A stretch of 64,000 nt of DNA from assembly GCF_010119385.1 (NCBI RefSeq), contig NZ_VFIE01000019.1, positions 10,631 to 74,630 of the forward strand, written 5' to 3'. The translations under genes were made by a program, and so were the position numbers. The number at the start of each line of letters is the position of its first letter. Within the stretch, counting starts at the first letter, position 1. The notes beneath the pieces are model-generated. The model saw nothing but the letters and a program-made list of their open reading frames with translations, was not told the origin of the DNA and ran no database searches. Shown here piece after piece: positions 9,420 through 17,732 of this stretch. The stretch is from Nesterenkonia haasae (GTDB lineage Bacteria; Actinomycetota; Actinomycetes; Actinomycetales; Micrococcaceae).

Positions 9420-10241
9420 TCAGAGGTTGAGATCTTGGCGAGCGTTGACCAACACCGGCAGCACTTTGCGGGCGTGTTGGACGGTCTCCGCGTCGATATC
9501 CGCAACCAGCAGCTCGGGCTCTTCGCCCGCTGCAGCCAGAATCTCCCCGGTGGGAGAGACGATGAGTGAGTGTCCCACACCTGTGGGCGCGCCTTCCGGT
9601 GCCTCAACTCCGGCGGCAGCCGGCAAGCCTTGGCCGCAGGCAATCACATATTGAGTCGAGTCCAGGGCGCGAGCAATGGCAAGTGTTTTCCACTGCTCCA
9701 CCTTGCCGGGGCCGGCAGCCCAAGAGGCGGGCAGGATCGTCGCGTGGGTGCCGTTGACCGCATGGGAACGGAAGAGTTCGGGGAACCGAATGTCGTAGCA
9801 GGTCGCCAGGCCGAAGAGCAGACCCCCCGTGCCGAAACGGACCTGTCGCTGGCCTGGTTCAACGGTTCGTGATTCTTGGAATCCGAATGCGTCGTAGAGG
9901 TGGAGCTTGTCGTAGCTGACGAAAACGGAGGGGCCGGCTGCCAAGAGGGTGTTCTTCACCCGCTGGCGGTTCTCGTCTTCTGCGGGGGCCCCAGGGGTAA
10001 ACATGCCGACCACAACGACAACACCATGCCGTTGGCCAATTTTGTGCACCGCGCTTCCCCACGCTCCCGAGACGTCCTCGGCAATGGGAGTCAGAGAGTA
10101 GCCGAAGGCGCGCTGGGTGGCTTCGGGAAAGACCACTAATTCAGCTCCGACCTCGGCGGCCCGAGCAGTCCAGGTCTCTACCAGGCGCAGATTCTCCTGG
10201 ATGTCCTCGCCTGTGACGATCTGTGCGACAGCAATTCTCAT
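9420..10241 (-). CDS. carbon-nitrogen hydrolase (nitrilase superfamily, Nit/omega-amidase type)
   Basis: A 273-residue amidase with the Glu-Lys-Cys catalytic triad visible as E40 (VVFPEAT), K112 (SYDKLHLYDAFG) and C148 (LATCYDIRFPEL). Members of this branch include omega-amidases and Nit1-type deaminated-glutathione amidases; the exact substrate cannot be assigned. The gene is convergent with the ECF fusion gene (6-base gap). Its ATG follows a TAGAGT hexamer with 6 bases between, and no ribosome-binding site is seen, so it is probably leaderless. Confidence 0.88.
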   Translation of the reverse strand: MRIAVAQIVTGEDIQENLRLVETWTARAAEVGAELVVFPEATQRAFGYSLTPIAEDVSGAWGSAVHKIGQRHGVVVVVGMFTPGAPAEDENRQRVKNTLLAAGPSVFVSYDKLHLYDAFGFQESRTVEPGQRQVRFGTGGLLFGLATCYDIRFPELFRSHAVNGTHATILPASWAAGPGKVEQWKTLAIARALDSTQYVIACGQGLPAAAGVEAPEGAPTGVGHSLIVSPTGEILAAAGEEPELLVADIDAETVQHARKVLPVLVNARQDLNL

Positions 10242-10247
10242 AACTCA

Positions 10248-10253
10248 ACTCTA
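10248..10253 (-). promoter_or_regulatory. -10 hexamer of a leaderless promoter for the nitrilase-family gene
   Basis: TAGAGT on the minus strand is followed by TGAGTT and then the ATG at 10241. The spacing is the one expected when the mRNA begins at the start codon. Confidence 0.5.
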
Positions 10254-10332
10254 TGGGGTCTAGGCTCTGTTCAGCGGACTCCGCTAGTGTTGGTCACATA
10301 TTCCGAGTTATATGCCTATTAGGAGCGACACC

Positions 10333-10605
10333 ATGGACAAACTGATTGAAAAGGGCCTCACTCTTGGGATCTCGTTGGGAGCCGGGTTCGTGGCTTCCAA
10401 GGTCTTCGACTTCGCGTGGGAGCAGATCACCGGCGAAGAGCCTCCCAAGAATGACGAGGTAGACGCAGTCGATATCAAACGCGCGCTGGTTTTCGGCGTG
10501 ACCTCTGCGGCGGTCAGCGCTGCAGTTCAGGTGTTATCCCAGCGTGGAGCCAAAGCGAGCGTGCAGAAGATCAGCAAGTCCTACGGAGCTAAGTCCGAGG
10601 TCTGA
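10333..10605 (+). CDS. DUF4235 family small membrane-associated protein
   Basis: A 90-residue protein recognised as DUF4235 by its LGAGFVASKVFDFAWEQITGEEPP segment and a second hydrophobic stretch (ALVFGVTSAAVSAAVQVL). Two membrane-spanning or membrane-associated helices and a basic C-terminus are visible. Function is unknown. The ATG at 10333 is preferred over the upstream ATG at 10312 because AGGAG lies 8 bases before it. It converges on the 56-residue gene. Confidence 0.85.
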   Translation: MDKLIEKGLTLGISLGAGFVASKVFDFAWEQITGEEPPKNDEVDAVDIKRALVFGVTSAAVSAAVQVLSQRGAKASVQKISKSYGAKSEV

Positions 10606-10607
10606 GG

Positions 10608-10778
10608 CTAGAGAGCCTTTTTCCCGTCACGACCTATGAGGTAAGCCAAGCTGATACCGGAAAGCACGGCGCCTCCGAAAGCGAATGCTGAAGCGACCGC
10701 AGGGTCGCCAGTGATCGCGACGATGCCTGCCACCGCTGCCAGAATGGCAATGCCTCCAAAGGCGAGTTTCAGTATCAT
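10608..10778 (-). CDS. small two-helix membrane protein (56 residues), unknown function
   Basis: An ORF of 56 residues. It begins MILKLAFGGIAILAAVAGIV, continues with a second hydrophobic helix (ASAFAFGGAVLSGISLAYLIG) and ends RDGKKAL, giving a helical hairpin with a positively charged cytoplasmic end. The stop is 2 bases from the convergent DUF4235 stop and the start is 9 bases after the mrpG stop, so it is probably the last gene of the Mrp transcript. I do not recognise a family. Compact spacing and strong hydrophobic patterning support it being real. Confidence 0.6.
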   Translation of the reverse strand: MILKLAFGGIAILAAVAGIVAITGDPAVASAFAFGGAVLSGISLAYLIGRDGKKAL

Positions 10779-10787
10779 GTCTCTACC

Positions 10788-11174
10788 TTAGTCGTCTTTG
10801 ACTTCCCTGCGCACCCCACGTTGTCGGGAGAGGCGATCCACCGCGGTGGCCAATTCGTCGTCGGCCAGCAGGTCCGCCCGCATGTGCTTGGTGCGGTAGC
10901 CCGCCCGGCCCACCACGTGGGCACTGACAGGTGCGGTGAGGATCATGAGGCCCCAGGCTAACAATGCGATAGCTACCCATGACCAGGAACGCCACATGAT
11001 GGCTGCGGACAGGACCAGCATCAGCAGTCCCAGCACCTGAGGCTTCGTGGCGGCATGCATGCGGGAATGCAGATCGGGAAAGCGCACCAGGCCGATTCCG
11101 GCGGCCAAAGACATCAGCCCGCCGACCACCATGAATATTGCGGCAGTGCCGTCCAACACGGTGTCAAGAGTCAT
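10788..11174 (-). CDS. mrpG: Na+/H+ antiporter subunit MrpG/MnhG
   Basis: The smallest conserved Mrp subunit type, a membrane protein of 128 residues here. It shows the hallmark LVRFPDLHSRMHAATKPQVLG after the first helix and two further helices. The ATG at 11174 follows GGAGG with a 6-base gap and overlaps the end of mrpF by 11 bases; the frame is open further upstream inside mrpF but that is a shadow. The C-terminal 40 residues are charged and longer than the minimal family member. Confidence 0.92.
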   Translation of the reverse strand: MTLDTVLDGTAAIFMVVGGLMSLAAGIGLVRFPDLHSRMHAATKPQVLGLLMLVLSAAIMWRSWSWVAIALLAWGLMILTAPVSAHVVGRAGYRTKHMRADLLADDELATAVDRLSRQRGVRREVKDD

Positions 11175-11724
11175 GGGTACCTCCTGATCCCGGCTGGGGG
11201 CCAGAACCGTCCTCAGGATCGTCAGGGGTGTTATCGGTGCGGGGTTCGCTGACGTCGTCGTGCTTATTGCGTTTGGGAACGAACCCCGAACGTGCCAAGG
11301 CTGCGAACCAGGAGGTTGATTCGTCCTCCAAGAGTGTGCCGCCGTGGGGGTATGCGCCGGATCCCCAGGCCGACCCTGGGATTTCCGGTTCTGGGGCGGG
11401 CTCACCGGTAATGGCTGTGGCCTGCTCTTCAGCGCGGCGGACCCTGTCTTCGGAGTCCGGTTGGCGGACCGCTACGTATCGGGCAATGGCCACTGCACCG
11501 AGGAACCCAATAACCGCCGTGACCACAACAAACAGGATGTAGTCCGTGGACCCGTTGTATGCCATCTCCACCAGCATCACGGATCCGACGATGATGAGGA
11601 TGACGTCAACGCTGATGACCCTGTCTAGGACGGAGGGGCCCTTGTAGACGCGGTAGACCGCGCAGAGGACCCCGAGCGCAAGCAGAAACTGGGTGATCCA
11701 ATACGAATAGTCCAGTAGCGTCAC
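11164..11724 (-). CDS. mrpF: Na+/H+ antiporter subunit MrpF/MnhF with long C-terminal tail
   Basis: Membrane subunit of the Mrp complex. Residues 1-90 are the conserved core with three helices, including VYRVYKGPSVLDRVISVDVILIIVG written in the usual family pattern. The remaining 95 residues are a hydrophilic Pro/Glu/Asp/Ser-rich tail that most MrpF proteins lack. Start ATG overlaps the mrpE stop by 4 bases, so translation is likely coupled. Confidence 0.9.
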   Translation of the reverse strand: MTLLDYSYWITQFLLALGVLCAVYRVYKGPSVLDRVISVDVILIIVGSVMLVEMAYNGSTDYILFVVVTAVIGFLGAVAIARYVAVRQPDSEDRVRRAEEQATAITGEPAPEPEIPGSAWGSGAYPHGGTLLEDESTSWFAALARSGFVPKRNKHDDVSEPRTDNTPDDPEDGSGPQPGSGGTHDS

Positions 11725-12353
11725 GGTGTGTCCTCCTCCTGTAGTTCGGCCGCCGGAGCCGCGAAGGGGGTGTCTCGCTGGGTTTTTGAGAGACCGGCTA
11801 CGCGACCCAACCGAGTCTCGGCCTTCACCACTGCCAAATCCGAGCGGCTGCCTCCAGTCCGGATCAGCAGCGCCTCCGTGCGGAGTGCGTCCTGCCGTAT
11901 TTTCTCCGCCGCATGATCGTCGGTGACGTTGAGCGCATGCAGATACAGAGTGGCTGTGGTGCGGTCCACGTCGAGCACGAGTGAACCGGGGACCAGGGCG
12001 AGGGCATGGCCGGTGAGGGTGATGATGAGATCGTCATGACTGCGCAGCTGGATGGCGATGATGGAGTTGCGGATTCGTGGACCCCTCACCACTGCTAACC
12101 ACGAGACCTGGAAGCTTGCCAGCACCATTTTGAAGAGGAACCGCGCCAAGAACACGGCACCCCAGAACAGGTTCACTCGACCCGTACCGCGCAGCGGTGG
12201 CAAGTAGAAGACCCGCACGATGATCGTCGCGTAGACGACGCCGATGAGGAAGGTGCCGATCTCGAAACTCTGCCAGACGGCCATCCAGAACACGCCGAGG
12301 AACAGGATGAGCGGAACATCAAGCATCAGCGGGGTCTTGGGCCGTCGCATCAC
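11721..12353 (-). CDS. mrpE: Na+/H+ antiporter subunit MrpE/MnhE
   Basis: Membrane subunit of 210 residues. The family pattern of two N-terminal helices, the LPPLRGTGR segment, and the conserved SLVLDVDRTTATLYLHALNV core is clear. About 50 extra residues follow the core. It overlaps mrpD and mrpF by 4 bases on either side. MrpE is needed for full antiport activity in studied systems. Confidence 0.92.
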   Translation of the reverse strand: MMRRPKTPLMLDVPLILFLGVFWMAVWQSFEIGTFLIGVVYATIIVRVFYLPPLRGTGRVNLFWGAVFLARFLFKMVLASFQVSWLAVVRGPRIRNSIIAIQLRSHDDLIITLTGHALALVPGSLVLDVDRTTATLYLHALNVTDDHAAEKIRQDALRTEALLIRTGGSRSDLAVVKAETRLGRVAGLSKTQRDTPFAAPAAELQEEDTP

Positions 12354-14104
12354 TGATCCCCTCCGTCGGCGGGATCGTTCTGTTCATCAACATCCACACT
12401 GGTGGAACCGCCTTCATCGGATTCCATCTCCGGTTGCAGAGAGGTACGTACGGGGGCAAACTCGGCCGCGCCGTCGTCGTCAGTGTCGAGGTCGACCACG
12501 TAACCGGTGGTGAACTCCACCAGCTCTTCGCGCACCCCATCGACGCGCTCCTCCCCCAGAACAGCCTCCAGGTATGGGGTTCGTTCGTACATATCCTGGG
12601 CTGCGGCGCGGGAGAAGTTCATCAGCGGTCCGGCGAAGACGGTGAAAGCCAGCGACATTGCGACCAAAAGGGCTGTGGGGGCGACCATTGCGCTCGGCAG
12701 CAGTCGCTTATTCGCCGCTCGAGCGTGAGCCAGCGTCTTTTGGATCAGGATGCGCTCCGGCTTCTCCACATCTTCTGCCTTGCGCCAGAATCCTCGGGCC
12801 CAGATTCGCACCACAGCCAGCAGCGTCAACAGTGAGGTCAGCACCGAGGCGAACACCAGGGTCCAGGTAATCCATGTGTTCTCCGCGATTCCGCCCTGAA
12901 TTATGCCCAGTTTCCCCACGAACCCGGAGAACGGGGGGATCCCGGCCAGGTTCATGGCAGGTAGGAAGAACAGGATTGCCAGCACCGGCGAGATGCGCGC
13001 CAGACCGCCGAGCTTGTCGACGTTGGAGGTGCCTGCGCGGCGTTCGATGAGCCCAGTGACCAGGAACAGCGTGGTTTGGATGGTGATGTGGTGGGCCACG
13101 TAGTAGATGGTTGCGGCCATCCCGATGACGCTGCTCAGGGCCAACCCGAACACAAGGTAGCCGATATGGCTGATCAGCGTGAAGGAGAGCATACGTTTGA
13201 TGTCAGCCTGAGCCAAGGCGCCGAGAATGCCGACAATCATGGTCAGTGCCGCCACCACCATCAACACGGTATTGATCCGCTCCCCCGGGAACAGCAGTGT
13301 CTCAGTGCGGATCATGGCGTAGATGCCCACCTTGGTGAGCAATCCGGCGAAGACTGCGGTCACTGGCGCTGGTGCGGTGGGATAGGAGTCTGGCAGCCAG
13401 AACGCCAGGGGGAACACAGCAGCTTTGATGCCGAAGGCGACCAACAGCATCACGTGCAGCATCAGTTGCGTGCCAAGATCGAGTTCCGTGAGCTTCAGTG
13501 CCAGATCAGCCAGGTTCACGGTGCCGGTCGCAGCGTACATCAGCCCGATGGTGATCAGGAACAGCATGGAGGACAGGATCGAGACCACCACGTACGTCAC
13601 CCCGGCCCGGATGCGCGCTTCACCACCACCGAGGGTCAACAGAACATAGGACGCCGTCAGGAAGATTTCGAAGCCCACATAGAGGTTGAACAGGTCGCCG
13701 GCGAGGAACGCATTAGAGACCCCGGCCACCAGGATGAGATAGGTCGGGTAGAAGATCGAGACGGGCCCCGAGTCGTTTCTCTCCTCTGCTGCACCTTGTC
13801 CCACGGCGTAGAGCAGCACGGCCAGGGTGATGATCGAGGAGACCACCAGCATCAGGGCGGCAAACCGGTCAATCACCATCGAGATGCCGAACGGGGCGGG
13901 CCAGCCAGCCAGCTGAACCGCGTGGGTGCCTCCGTGCCACACCTCGGACAGTAGGACGATCTCCAGCACTACGGTGATGATGAGGGCACCGATAGTGATG
14001 GCCTTCTGGGTCGCCTGGTTGCGGTAGAACGCGAAGGCGAAGGCGGCGCCGAAGAACGGAATGAGCACCGCCAGCGGGACAAAGTCGACCACGTTGAACT
14101 GCAT
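12350..14104 (-). CDS. mrpD: Na+/H+ antiporter subunit MrpD/MnhD
   Basis: A NuoM/NuoN-like proton-channel subunit of 584 residues with about 14 helices. Typical segments include GDLFNLYVGFEIFLTASYVLL, AFGIKAAVFPLAFWLPDSYP with the key Lys, and the ALAQADIKRMLSFTLISHIGY motif. The last 70 residues are acidic. It overlaps mrpC by one base and mrpE by four. Confidence 0.95.
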   Translation of the reverse strand: MQFNVVDFVPLAVLIPFFGAAFAFAFYRNQATQKAITIGALIITVVLEIVLLSEVWHGGTHAVQLAGWPAPFGISMVIDRFAALMLVVSSIITLAVLLYAVGQGAAEERNDSGPVSIFYPTYLILVAGVSNAFLAGDLFNLYVGFEIFLTASYVLLTLGGGEARIRAGVTYVVVSILSSMLFLITIGLMYAATGTVNLADLALKLTELDLGTQLMLHVMLLVAFGIKAAVFPLAFWLPDSYPTAPAPVTAVFAGLLTKVGIYAMIRTETLLFPGERINTVLMVVAALTMIVGILGALAQADIKRMLSFTLISHIGYLVFGLALSSVIGMAATIYYVAHHITIQTTLFLVTGLIERRAGTSNVDKLGGLARISPVLAILFFLPAMNLAGIPPFSGFVGKLGIIQGGIAENTWITWTLVFASVLTSLLTLLAVVRIWARGFWRKAEDVEKPERILIQKTLAHARAANKRLLPSAMVAPTALLVAMSLAFTVFAGPLMNFSRAAAQDMYERTPYLEAVLGEERVDGVREELVEFTTGYVVDLDTDDDGAAEFAPVRTSLQPEMESDEGGSTSVDVDEQNDPADGGDQ

Positions 14105-14634
14105 CAGCTTTCACCTGCCTGATGAGCTCCGCTGCCGGGCGCCGCGTCGCTGTCCGCGTCACGATTACGTTCGGCGGGATTCACTGCCCGAACAGCGCCG
14201 GTAGCGGGATCCACTGAGTCAATGAACTCTGACGTTTCGGCACCAACCTCGTCATCTTCTTCCGGGTCGTGAGCACCGATTGTGGTGGCCACCCGGCGGT
14301 CCTCCTCATCATCGGTCACTTCATCCTGTCGGGCGATCACCCAGGAGCGGTAGATGAGGGCCAGCAGTATGGCGACCATGGCGAAAGCAATGACGATCGC
14401 AGTCAAGAGCAGTGCCTGCGGCAACGGATCCAGGTAATCTTCTGCGCCTAGACCATCCCGAACAATGGGGCTCTCCCCGGACCGGCCCGCGGTCTGCAGG
14501 ATTAGCAGGTTCACACCATTGGAGATCAGGATGATGCCCAGAAGGACCCGAGTCAACGAACGTTCCAACATCAGGTAGATGCCTATAGCCAGCATCGCGC
14601 CCATCACGATCAGCAGCGTGAGGTTAATGGTCAT
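14104..14634 (-). CDS. mrpC: Na+/H+ antiporter subunit MrpC/MnhC with acidic tail
   Basis: A NuoK-like subunit. Three helices occupy residues 1-95 (GIYLMLERSLTRVLLGIILISNGVN and LPQALLLTAIVIAFAMVAILL in the family pattern), then an acidic, disordered-looking tail takes the protein to 176 residues, against about 110 in Bacillus. It overlaps the mrpA stop by 4 bases. Confidence 0.93.
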   Translation of the reverse strand: MTINLTLLIVMGAMLAIGIYLMLERSLTRVLLGIILISNGVNLLILQTAGRSGESPIVRDGLGAEDYLDPLPQALLLTAIVIAFAMVAILLALIYRSWVIARQDEVTDDEEDRRVATTIGAHDPEEDDEVGAETSEFIDSVDPATGAVRAVNPAERNRDADSDAAPGSGAHQAGES

Positions 14635-17600
14635 CTCGCCACCCCCAGAGAGGTCTGGGAATGAATACCGTGACCCAGGGAGGTGTCCCTACGGTTGTCC
14701 TGCTCGCTGCGCACATCGATTTCAGAGCCCAGGCTGCGCAACACATCCACAATGAGACCGATTACTACGAGGTAGACGCCGACGTCGAACAGCACAGAGG
14801 ACACCAAGTGGTGCTCCCCCAGGAGAGGCAGGTGGAGATCCACAACGAAACTCTGGAAGGCCTGACCGCCGAAGATCAGCGGCATGACACCGGTGAAGCA
14901 TGCCACTGCTAGGCCCCACCCCATCAGCGCTCCAGCGGAGAACGGAATGGCGGCTTCCAGCTCGTAGCGGCCCCCGGCCAAATAGCGCAGCACAAACGCA
15001 AGTCCTGCCAGCAGCCCCCCAGCGAAGCCCCCGCCCGGCGTATTATGACCAGCCAAGAGGAGGTAGATGGAGAGCAGGATGATGGCATGGAACATAAGCC
15101 GGGTGACGACTTCGAAGATGATTGACCGGTGCTCCGGTGCCAAGGTCCGGCCAGCTACGAGCCAGGCCTCGCGCGCAACGGTGGCAAAACTGCGTGCGAC
15201 CTGAACCTCTTTGGCTTGTTGCGGGGAAAGCGCCTTGTCGGAGAGTACACGCCCGACTGAACCTGTCGGCACTTCGTGCAGCTCTCGGCGCTGAACATCA
15301 CGGCGTTTGACGAAGATGAGGCTGGCCACTCCGGTGGCCGCGGCGGCAATCACCGTGATCTCGCCGAAGGTGTCCCAGACACGGATATCGACCAGGGTGA
15401 CATTGACGATGTTTGCGCCGTGGCCGACGTCGTAGCTCATCCACGGGTACTCCACACTTATCGGTTCCGCGACCCGCCGGTCCATCGCGATCGCCGTTGC
15501 AATCATGACGATCAGACCGAATGCAGCCCCAAGCAGCGCTCTGCCTGCCCGGAACCGGGTGGGGTTCTGAGTCCAAATGCCGGCCGGTAGTGTGCGCAGC
15601 GCCAATACGAACACCACCAGGATGATCGACTCCACAAGGAGCAGAGTAAGCGCCAGGTCTGGCGCGCCTTGGAGTGCAAACTGGCCAGCGATCCCCCAAC
15701 CGCACAGGCTGACCATGAGTACGGCCATGAAGCGTTTGGGTGCCCACACGGCGCCGAGCCCACCGGCAACGATCAGTGCCCCGAGGACCACTTGCATGGG
15801 ACCTTCTGCCAGGATGATGTGGTCCGGGAAGGTGTGACCGGTGAAGGCCACGACCCCCGCCGGGACTCCGGTGGCTACCGCAACGATGATGAACAGATAC
15901 CAGCCGAGCGAACCGCGCTGGGTCTTCGACGTCACCCAGGCGGCGAAATTGTCCAGTCCGCGGATACTGGCGCGGTAGGACCGTTCAGCGTCCAGCGCTG
16001 CCGGCAGCGAACGCAGCGCACCTTCACGACGCCCGCGCAGCCAAAATAGCCCCAAACCCAGACCCCAGGTCAGCACTGACAGCGCGAGTACCGGGGTCAG
16101 GCCGTGCCACAGAGCCAAGTAGGTCGGCTCCACCTCAGGGTCAGCCGGATCGAACATTCCGGCGAACGGCTCGATCAGAAGTTGCAGGGGCTGTGGGGCC
16201 AGAGCGAAAACAACGGTAGCCGCCGCCAGCACCGCAGGAGCTGCGAGGAAGACGGCGTCGGGTTTGCCGTGGAATGTGGTGGCCTGCATGGGTTCGCCGG
16301 CGTCAGGGTGGCCCGCAGGGTGCCGTTTGGTGGCGAAAGTGCCCCATAAAAAGCGTGCCGAGTAGGCCACGGTGAGCGCGGAGGCAATCACGATGCCGCA
16401 GAGCACCACCCACCCCCATACTCCGTTGAGCTCCGCATATCCATAGAACGACTCGAAGACCACCTCTTTGGCCACGAAGCCGAAGAGCGGCGGCAGCCCT
16501 GCCATGGAGGCAGTAGCGATGAGCGACACGATAAACAGCGGCCTCTGCGCAGCGCCGATGCCAGAGAGCCCACGCAAGTCCCGCGTACCGGTTTTGTGGT
16601 CGACGATTCCGACCACCATGAATAGTGCGGCTTTGAACAGTCCATGAGCGAGCAGCATGGCGATACCGGCGAGGGCCGCGTCCTGGGTTCCGAGGCCGTT
16701 GACCATGATGAGGAAACCCAGTTGCGAGACTGTTCCGTAGGCAAGGACTAGTTTGATGTCTGTTTGGCGCAGGGCCCGATATGCCCCGACAAGCATTGTG
16801 ATCAGCCCTAGGCCGAGCACCAGGGGCAACCAGAAGGCGGTGTCGTGAAACCCTGGCGCGAAACGGGCGACGAGATAGACTCCGGCTTTCACCATGGCGG
16901 CCGCATGGAGGTAGGCCGACACTGGAGTCGGTGCTGCCATGGCGGCCGGAAGCCAGAAGTGGAATGGGACCAAGGCTGACTTAGACACAGCACCGATAAG
17001 GATGAGTACGATCGCGATGTCCACGGCTGTACCGGTCAGCTCATCTGACGCGGCCAGAATGTCAGAGAGTCTGTAGGAGCCGGCGAGCTCACCGATCCAC
17101 AGCAGGCCCACCAGCATCACGAGGCCTCCGAACGTGGTCACCACGAGCGCTTGGATGGCAGATCGGCGAGCGAAGATGCGGTGCGCGGAGTACCCGATGA
17201 GCAGGAAGGACAGGACCGTGGTGAGTTCCCAGAAGATGAAGAGCATCACCAGGTCATCGGAGAGCACCAGGCCCAGCATGGATGCTGCGAAGGCGAATAA
17301 CTGAGCAGCGAACGGCCCCGCACCACGCTCAGTGGCAGGGAAGTACCGGGCACAGTAGAGCATGACGGCAGCGCCAACACCTGTAATCAGCATCGACATC
17401 ACCAGGCTCAGTGCGTCCATGCGGAAGGCGAGTTCCACACCTAGTTGGGGTATCCACGCGAAAACCTCAGCGGGCGGCGCGTTGGAGGCCCCGATGAGCG
17501 CGTCCTGGTCGGCGGAAATAACGTCAGGCAGGTAGAAGAAAGTCCACAGGAAGGCAGCTGTTAGGACCGCGGCCAGGACGTAGAAGGTCTTACGTCCCCA

Positions 17601-17663
17601 CCAGGAGTAGAGGACCGGGATGAGGATGCTCACTGCGAACAGCACAGCGAGAGCGACGATCAC
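14631..17663 (-). CDS. mrpA: Na+/H+ antiporter subunit MrpA fused to MrpB
   Basis: First gene of the operon; a 1010-residue membrane protein. Residues about 1-620 are the NuoL-like antiporter part (FIFWELTTVLSFLLIGY, KSALVPFHFWLPAAMAAPTP with the essential Lys, LLAHGLFKAALFMVVG). Residues about 640-770 match the DUF4040 region at the C-end of MrpA and residues about 830-970 are the MrpB domain (GHNTPGGGFAGGL), so no separate mrpB exists. The GTG at 17663 has GGAAGGG 8 bases upstream. The complex exchanges Na+ for H+ and supports pH and salt tolerance. Confidence 0.95.
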   Translation of the reverse strand: MIVALAVLFAVSILIPVLYSWWGRKTFYVLAAVLTAAFLWTFFYLPDVISADQDALIGASNAPPAEVFAWIPQLGVELAFRMDALSLVMSMLITGVGAAVMLYCARYFPATERGAGPFAAQLFAFAASMLGLVLSDDLVMLFIFWELTTVLSFLLIGYSAHRIFARRSAIQALVVTTFGGLVMLVGLLWIGELAGSYRLSDILAASDELTGTAVDIAIVLILIGAVSKSALVPFHFWLPAAMAAPTPVSAYLHAAAMVKAGVYLVARFAPGFHDTAFWLPLVLGLGLITMLVGAYRALRQTDIKLVLAYGTVSQLGFLIMVNGLGTQDAALAGIAMLLAHGLFKAALFMVVGIVDHKTGTRDLRGLSGIGAAQRPLFIVSLIATASMAGLPPLFGFVAKEVVFESFYGYAELNGVWGWVVLCGIVIASALTVAYSARFLWGTFATKRHPAGHPDAGEPMQATTFHGKPDAVFLAAPAVLAAATVVFALAPQPLQLLIEPFAGMFDPADPEVEPTYLALWHGLTPVLALSVLTWGLGLGLFWLRGRREGALRSLPAALDAERSYRASIRGLDNFAAWVTSKTQRGSLGWYLFIIVAVATGVPAGVVAFTGHTFPDHIILAEGPMQVVLGALIVAGGLGAVWAPKRFMAVLMVSLCGWGIAGQFALQGAPDLALTLLLVESIILVVFVLALRTLPAGIWTQNPTRFRAGRALLGAAFGLIVMIATAIAMDRRVAEPISVEYPWMSYDVGHGANIVNVTLVDIRVWDTFGEITVIAAAATGVASLIFVKRRDVQRRELHEVPTGSVGRVLSDKALSPQQAKEVQVARSFATVAREAWLVAGRTLAPEHRSIIFEVVTRLMFHAIILLSIYLLLAGHNTPGGGFAGGLLAGLAFVLRYLAGGRYELEAAIPFSAGALMGWGLAVACFTGVMPLIFGGQAFQSFVVDLHLPLLGEHHLVSSVLFDVGVYLVVIGLIVDVLRSLGSEIDVRSEQDNRRDTSLGHGIHSQTSLGVAR

Positions 17664-17719
17664 AGATTAACCCTTCCCATCCCCCGTACCGAATTCTCCT
17701 TATCTTAACAGAGAGGGAG

Positions 17720-17725
17720 TAGCAT
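17720..17725 (+). promoter_or_regulatory. -10 hexamer of a leaderless promoter for the UMF1-like MFS gene
   Basis: TAGCAT is followed by 7 bases and the ATG at 17733. A GGGAG lies 13-17 bases before the ATG, too far for a good ribosome-binding site. Confidence 0.4.
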
Positions 17726-17732
17726 TCGCCCC

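Noticed and set aside
13076-13954. 292-residue His/Gln/Asp-rich ORF antisense to mrpD
   Set aside because: Composition reflects the complement of membrane-protein codons; no motif or RBS, and mrpD is unambiguous.
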